From Treponema sp. (GTDB lineage Bacteria > Spirochaetota > Spirochaetia > Treponematales > Treponemataceae), in contig JAFSJX010000093.1 of NCBI GenBank assembly GCA_017449285.1, forward strand, positions 1-64,000: DNA of 64,000 nt, in the 5' to 3' direction. Each line of letters opens with the position of its first letter. The stretch's first letter is position 1. The notes beneath the pieces were generated by a model. That model did no database searches. It was given only the letters and a program-made list of their open reading frames with translations, and was not told the DNA's origin. This document shows, piece by piece, positions 60,091-64,000 of the stretch. Both the position numbers and the translations under genes were made by a program.

Positions 60091-60735
60091 GTGAGCAGAC
60101 GATTTTTTGTTCCGATTGCAGTTTCTCTTGTTGCCGCTGGCGTTCTTCTCTCGAGTTGTGCCGCAAGCGGTGGACTTCTCGTTCCGGGACAGAATAAAAT
60201 CATTCTCAAAAATCTTGCGACCGAATACTACAATGTGGCGGAAGCGTATCTTGGCGTAAAGAATTATACCAAGGCCGCCGAATATTACAAACTTGCTATG
60301 CGCGATGAGAATTTGTACTATCAGGCGTACTACAAGATGGGCAGGGCGTATGCACTGGCAAAAGACTGGAACAATGCGCTTCCAATTTATCAGGATTTGC
60401 TTGCCCGTGACCCAGATAATGGTGAGCTTGCTTCTTCAATAGCCTATATCAATGCGATGAGGGGGGATGTGGACGAAGCATTTTCGCAATATCGTGCGCT
60501 CATAGAAAAAAATCCCAACGATCAGGCACTGCTGGAGAATTACCTTTCGCTTCTGGTTGATACGGGTAGGGGAGAACTTGCCGAGGAGCAATATTTTATC
60601 CTCAAAGAAAAATTCCCCGACAGCAAACTGGTCTCCTCGCTTGCAACGCGCATTGCGGAGATGGTGGACAATGCTGATCCCGATGCAGCAAAAATAAAAA
60701 CGGCTGAAACAGATGCTCCAGCCGCTAAAAAATAA
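60091..60735 (+). CDS. TPR lipoprotein
   Basis: This 214-residue protein starts at GTG (GGGGAG upstream) with MSRRFFVPIAVSLVAAGVLLSSC, a lipobox at Cys 23. Four TPR-like units follow (YYNVAEAYLGVKNYTKAAEY, YYKMGRAYALAKDWNNALPI, AFSQYRALIEKNPNDQALLE). The last 25 residues are Ala/Lys-rich. It lies 12 bases after the previous lipoprotein gene and is probably co-transcribed. It likely scaffolds an envelope complex. Confidence 0.82.
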   Translation: MSRRFFVPIAVSLVAAGVLLSSCAASGGLLVPGQNKIILKNLATEYYNVAEAYLGVKNYTKAAEYYKLAMRDENLYYQAYYKMGRAYALAKDWNNALPIYQDLLARDPDNGELASSIAYINAMRGDVDEAFSQYRALIEKNPNDQALLENYLSLLVDTGRGELAEEQYFILKEKFPDSKLVSSLATRIAEMVDNADPDAAKIKTAETDAPAAKK

Positions 60736-60738
60736 TCG

Positions 60739-61977
60739 CTATGCGTTCTGTTTGCTTTGCATATATTGCCGGTAGCGTTCGGGATTGACCCGAAATGCGA
60801 TAATCGGATTTTCATCATCGGTGTGCAGGGCGGCTTGCTCGGCTTCGGTTATCAGGCGGCTTGCGCTAATCGTTCGTTCGGAGCGGGCGGAGATACCTGC
60901 TGAAATCTTCGTTTTGATTTCATTTTGCTGTAAAATACGGTCGATAATGCCGTACAGGGATTGGGCGGCTGCCAGCGCGGTGTCAAGAACCGTATTTCTG
61001 ATGAAGATTGCATATCCGTCGTTATAACCATAAATGTTTCCCTGTTTTCCGATTCTTTCCGTAAGCACAAGGTTTATGGCTTTTGCTGCCGCAGAATCTT
61101 CTCTGAAAGCGTTTATGGTGATGATTAGTACCGATACATCGCTGTTATTTGCTTCTGCATTGTCAAGCTCTTTCTGCAAGTCTTTTTCCAACCGAAGTTG
61201 TGAATGAATCGGTCCGTCAGAAGCGTCGATAAATTCCTGTGCGAGTTCTTCCGCTGCCTCCCGGTTTTCTTCTTCCATCGCGCCAATCGGATCAAATTCA
61301 TCGTCTTCGACAGGTGCATCTGCAAGGACATTCGTGTGTTCTTCCGTAGACAGAATCAGTTCCGCTTCATCGGCTTCCATCGGTTCTTCATCGCTCTCCA
61401 TCGATTCATCATCGGAATCAGAATCAGTCTCGTCCTCAATGACAAGGTCATCATCGGGTTTGTAACGGCGATATGTTGGTGAGGTATGCTGAACGTGCAG
61501 AATCAAAAGCAGAATGACCGCGATAATCGTACCAAGCAGAATCAGACCAAATGCTATTTTTGCATACTGATAAATGGAAGAAGCGTTGAGCGTGTAGACC
61601 ATTGCGGTGACCATAAGCGTATTTCCTAAAAGCGTGTTTGTTGAGCCCGAAAAATCGTTGACCACCAGATCAGAGGATGCCGCTCCGTCCACGGGATATT
61701 CGTACAGGCGCATATTGTTTACGTCAAGCCGAAGATAACTAAAGTCATTCGGATAAGTGCTGACAAGATGCGTAAATTCGCTGTTAAATTCAATCGTTCC
61801 TGGCTCGTATTTTGCCGCAAGAGTGCTTGTTTCCATCATAAAGGTGTCAAAACGACGCTGAGCCTTTAGAGGACCTGTTTTTTTGTCCATAACGATGCCC
61901 GCGATAAAATAGGCGATGGCAACCACGAAGATGATGGCGATTATCATCTGTGCAATCTTAACATTTTTTGTTCTCAT
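60739..61977 (-). CDS. Membrane protein with degenerate GGDEF domain
   Basis: This 412-residue protein has membrane segments near residues 9-29 and 140-165 around an extracytoplasmic region. A very acidic linker of about 80 residues (DSDSDDESMESDEEPMEADE) follows. The C-terminal 150 residues show the GGDEF secondary-structure order, with YGYNDGYAIFI where RxGGDEFxx should be, then ISAGISARS and an ASRLITEAEQAAL helix. The catalytic Gly-Gly-Asp-Glu is absent, so it cannot make c-di-GMP but may bind a nucleotide. It overlaps the upstream MptE-like gene by four bases. Confidence 0.7.
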   Translation of the reverse strand: MRTKNVKIAQMIIAIIFVVAIAYFIAGIVMDKKTGPLKAQRRFDTFMMETSTLAAKYEPGTIEFNSEFTHLVSTYPNDFSYLRLDVNNMRLYEYPVDGAASSDLVVNDFSGSTNTLLGNTLMVTAMVYTLNASSIYQYAKIAFGLILLGTIIAVILLLILHVQHTSPTYRRYKPDDDLVIEDETDSDSDDESMESDEEPMEADEAELILSTEEHTNVLADAPVEDDEFDPIGAMEEENREAAEELAQEFIDASDGPIHSQLRLEKDLQKELDNAEANNSDVSVLIITINAFREDSAAAKAINLVLTERIGKQGNIYGYNDGYAIFIRNTVLDTALAAAQSLYGIIDRILQQNEIKTKISAGISARSERTISASRLITEAEQAALHTDDENPIIAFRVNPERYRQYMQSKQNA

Positions 61978-63497
61978 AATTCTTCTATGTACTCCAAAGT
62001 TTTTTTGTATGCAAGACGCGCTGTTTTTTCAAATTCGTCTTGTGGAAATCTGCGTTTCAGCCATGCGATGTAGGGCAAAAGGGTGATGAACGCAGCATTC
62101 TTTTTGTTCGGTGAGCCAGCAAATGCATCGTGCAATGCTGCGGAATACGCGCTCGCAAATGCTCCGTAGGCTTTCTGATTCTCCACGTTTGTTTTCTGAG
62201 GCGGAAACAAGATTCCCCGTGACGGTACATTTTCGGTGCGTATATATTCAGTATCGGCTTTTTTTATAAAATTATTCACTTTCATATATTCTGCAAGCGA
62301 TTGTCCATAGGAAGAAAGCAAGTCTGTCGTAAAAAAATCTGTTCCTGTTTGTTTTAGTTCTGTGCGCAACAAAAGATGAGCGAACTGACTTTCCGCCGGG
62401 CGCAGACGATTTGCTGTCGTATTGTACAAATCGTCCAAGTATGAGCCTTTTGTGTATGCTTTTCCACGGGAATAGCCGAAGTCCGCGCCAAAAAAACGGA
62501 TGCGCTCAAAGCCCGCATGTACCGCAAAAGCCGCCGCCGTCACGGTGACTGTTCCGCTTCCTGCGGTTAGTTGGGGCAAAAAATGCGCTGTCTTTTGCGA
62601 AACCCATGCCGAAAGCGGATGCCCAGTCTGGATAAAAAACACGGAATTTGTCTGCGCGATGCGGCGCACGGTGGCAGGATTTGCGCTGATGTCGAAAATG
62701 CAGAGCGTATCGGGGGCGACCTCAAAAAAATGCGCATGGGAAATCATCTGCGCGTCAACACAAATCACGGCATCGCTCGTAATTCCTCGGCGGAGCAGGG
62801 CTCTGTAGCCTGTGTCGGTCGCAATGACAAAAAAATCATCGCGTTTTTTAAGAATTTCTGCGTATGTTTCGTCAAGGCTTGGACCTGCCGCAATTACTGC
62901 CGCCGTTTTTTTTGTCGGAAAGCATGGGAGAATCATTTTCTGCGAAAAAACTGTTTTTACATTCACAAGAATATTCCGCTGCCAGATGCCGCCAAAATGA
63001 CTCTGCACCGAAAAATCTGCGCTGATTGCAGAAATCGTCTTGTTGATTTGCGTTTTGATTGCCTCGGCTTGAGCGGGAAAGGCATTCTCCCATGAGCGCA
63101 AGGCGATGACGCTGATTGAATCAAAAGCGGCGGGAATAAAAATCTCAGGAAGTCGCTTTTGAATTTCGTCTTCGGACAGAACAAACACATCATTCTGGTG
63201 CAGTACCGCCTGCACGGTAGGAATCTGCCGCAAGAACTGAATGTCGTCCTTGGTGTTTTCAATAGCAACGACGGTACTTTTTGGGAAACGCTTTTTTAGT
63301 GCCTGAATGTGAAATCCTCCGCATAAGCCTTGCACGATAAAAAAACAATTTTCCCCGGAAGCGGAATATTGCGAGGCAAACTGTTCTGCCTCACGCTCAG
63401 GGTTGTACTTTGAGTGAAAAGAAATTGTTCCTCTTAGAGGAATTGTACTGCCGTTTTTTGCTTCTGCCATGCCAGAATAAGAAAATGAACTATCCAT
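61974..63497 (-). CDS. MptE-like/motility accessory factor family protein (DUF115)
   Basis: This 507-residue protein has the DUF115 core AAVIAAGPSLDETYAEILKKRDDFFVIATDTGYRALLRRGI, then DAVICVDAQ and FGADFGYSRGKAYTKGSYLDD. The family includes archaeal 6-hydroxymethylpterin diphosphokinases and bacterial Maf proteins that glycosylate flagellins. A flagellar glycosylation role is attractive in a motile spirochaete, but no flagellin gene is in the window. It overlaps the neighbours on both sides by four to eight bases. Confidence 0.8.
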   Translation of the reverse strand: MDSSFSYSGMAEAKNGSTIPLRGTISFHSKYNPEREAEQFASQYSASGENCFFIVQGLCGGFHIQALKKRFPKSTVVAIENTKDDIQFLRQIPTVQAVLHQNDVFVLSEDEIQKRLPEIFIPAAFDSISVIALRSWENAFPAQAEAIKTQINKTISAISADFSVQSHFGGIWQRNILVNVKTVFSQKMILPCFPTKKTAAVIAAGPSLDETYAEILKKRDDFFVIATDTGYRALLRRGITSDAVICVDAQMISHAHFFEVAPDTLCIFDISANPATVRRIAQTNSVFFIQTGHPLSAWVSQKTAHFLPQLTAGSGTVTVTAAAFAVHAGFERIRFFGADFGYSRGKAYTKGSYLDDLYNTTANRLRPAESQFAHLLLRTELKQTGTDFFTTDLLSSYGQSLAEYMKVNNFIKKADTEYIRTENVPSRGILFPPQKTNVENQKAYGAFASAYSAALHDAFAGSPNKKNAAFITLLPYIAWLKRRFPQDEFEKTARLAYKKTLEYIEEL

Positions 63498-64000
63498 AAA
63501 TCTGTTTTTCCAGTTCCTCGATACAACGTTCTTTTTTTTCTGCGATGGTAAGCGCGTATTTTTTTTGCTCGTCTTTAGAGGTAGTGCGTTTTTCCATCAT
63601 GCTCTCAACAGGACATAATTCGCTGATGTATTTATCAGAGGAGAACACCGTATGAATTGCCTTAAAAAGTTTTTCTGCTCTTCCGTTTGCAGAAGGCTTT
63701 GTTCTGATGATTTTCGGCAGCGTGAATCCGTCTTTTTTATGTCGGACAGAAAAATCATTCCAGGTGATGTCCTGAATTTTCCCAAGTGTGTGAGAAAACT
63801 TATAGTTATCGGAAAGCCTGAAAAGGCGTTTTCCCAGACGCTCAGACTGCGCGGCAAACCAATTGCGATAAATTTCGAGCGAACCCTGAGAGGCACATTC
63901 AGAGGCTGCCATTCGTGTGGATTTTGGGTTCAGACGGAAATCCTTTGCCTCGTTCAAAAGTTCAAGTGCGTTTGGCTGGGTGTGCTGAAATCCTTTTGCG
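63490..64000 (-). CDS. Hypothetical protein, N-terminus beyond window edge
   Basis: The frame is open without a start codon up to base 64000, so the gene is cut by the window. The visible 170 residues are helical and charged, with SLEIYRNWFAAQSERLGKRLF and a C-terminal coiled segment EKKERCIEELEKQIYG. I do not recognise the family. It overlaps the MptE-like gene by eight bases, so it belongs to the same operon. A TTG near 63957 is not needed as a start. Confidence 0.65.
   Translation of the reverse strand, partial: AKGFQHTQPNALELLNEAKDFRLNPKSTRMAASECASQGSLEIYRNWFAAQSERLGKRLFRLSDNYKFSHTLGKIQDITWNDFSVRHKKDGFTLPKIIRTKPSANGRAEKLFKAIHTVFSSDKYISELCPVESMMEKRTTSKDEQKKYALTIAEKKERCIEELEKQIYG

Overview
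The window is chromosomal DNA with a moderate, slightly AT-leaning composition. It most resembles a host-associated Treponema (Spirochaetota). This is an inference from gene content, not from an rRNA gene. Supporting signs are an eukaryotic-like (type 2) isoleucyl-tRNA synthetase, an SMC protein without a recognisable hinge, an RsbU/V/W-type partner-switching trio, many lipoproteins with TPR repeats, paired GT8 and PlsC-like glycolipid genes, and an MptE/motility-accessory-factor-like protein. No phage, insertion sequence, CRISPR array or rRNA operon is visible. Nearly all of the DNA is coding.

Layout. 1-345: tRNA-Pro with its terminator and a partial second copy of its 3' end at the window edge. 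346-4986: a DUF368 lipid-carrier transporter facing a four-gene GT8/acyltransferase/acyltransferase/GT8 operon. 5167-12996: tRNA-Val, exported proteins, a ComFB-domain protein with a LEA14-like lipoprotein, a short-form aconitase, a lipoprotein/PilZ-like pair and an AI-2E-family permease. 13005-20471: serS, a SIMPL lipoprotein, a long low-complexity lipoprotein, a small membrane protein and smc. 20552-29870: a DEAD-box helicase, a GT4 glycosyltransferase, the RsbU/V/W trio, and a TPR-Mrr/metallophosphoesterase/ParB-like operon. 29895-36727: mutL-xseB, two small exported proteins, a two-component system, and xseA. 36728-37198: the only long gap; it holds divergent promoters and an isolated terminator. 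37199-40344: an acyl-CoA synthetase and an exported protein. 40349-48908: a signalling operon (receiver remnant, diguanylate cyclase, two hybrid kinases, response regulator). 48988-55823: addB-addA. 55980-64000: ileS, two lipoproteins, a degenerate GGDEF membrane protein, an MptE-like protein and a gene cut by the window edge.

Two themes recur. First, at about a dozen genes a good sigma-70 -10 element sits only 6-11 bases before the start codon and no Shine-Dalgarno sequence fits, so the mRNAs should be leaderless. Other genes have ordinary Shine-Dalgarno sites, so two initiation modes coexist. Second, small repeat or palindrome elements lie inside reading frames without breaking them. Examples are a 24-bp tandem repeat inside a receiver domain, a relative of that repeat in antisense in an unrelated exported protein, and GC-rich REP-like palindromes inside addA and addB and at the start of a histidine kinase. 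Together these suggest an active process of repeat spread that tolerates or favours in-frame insertion.
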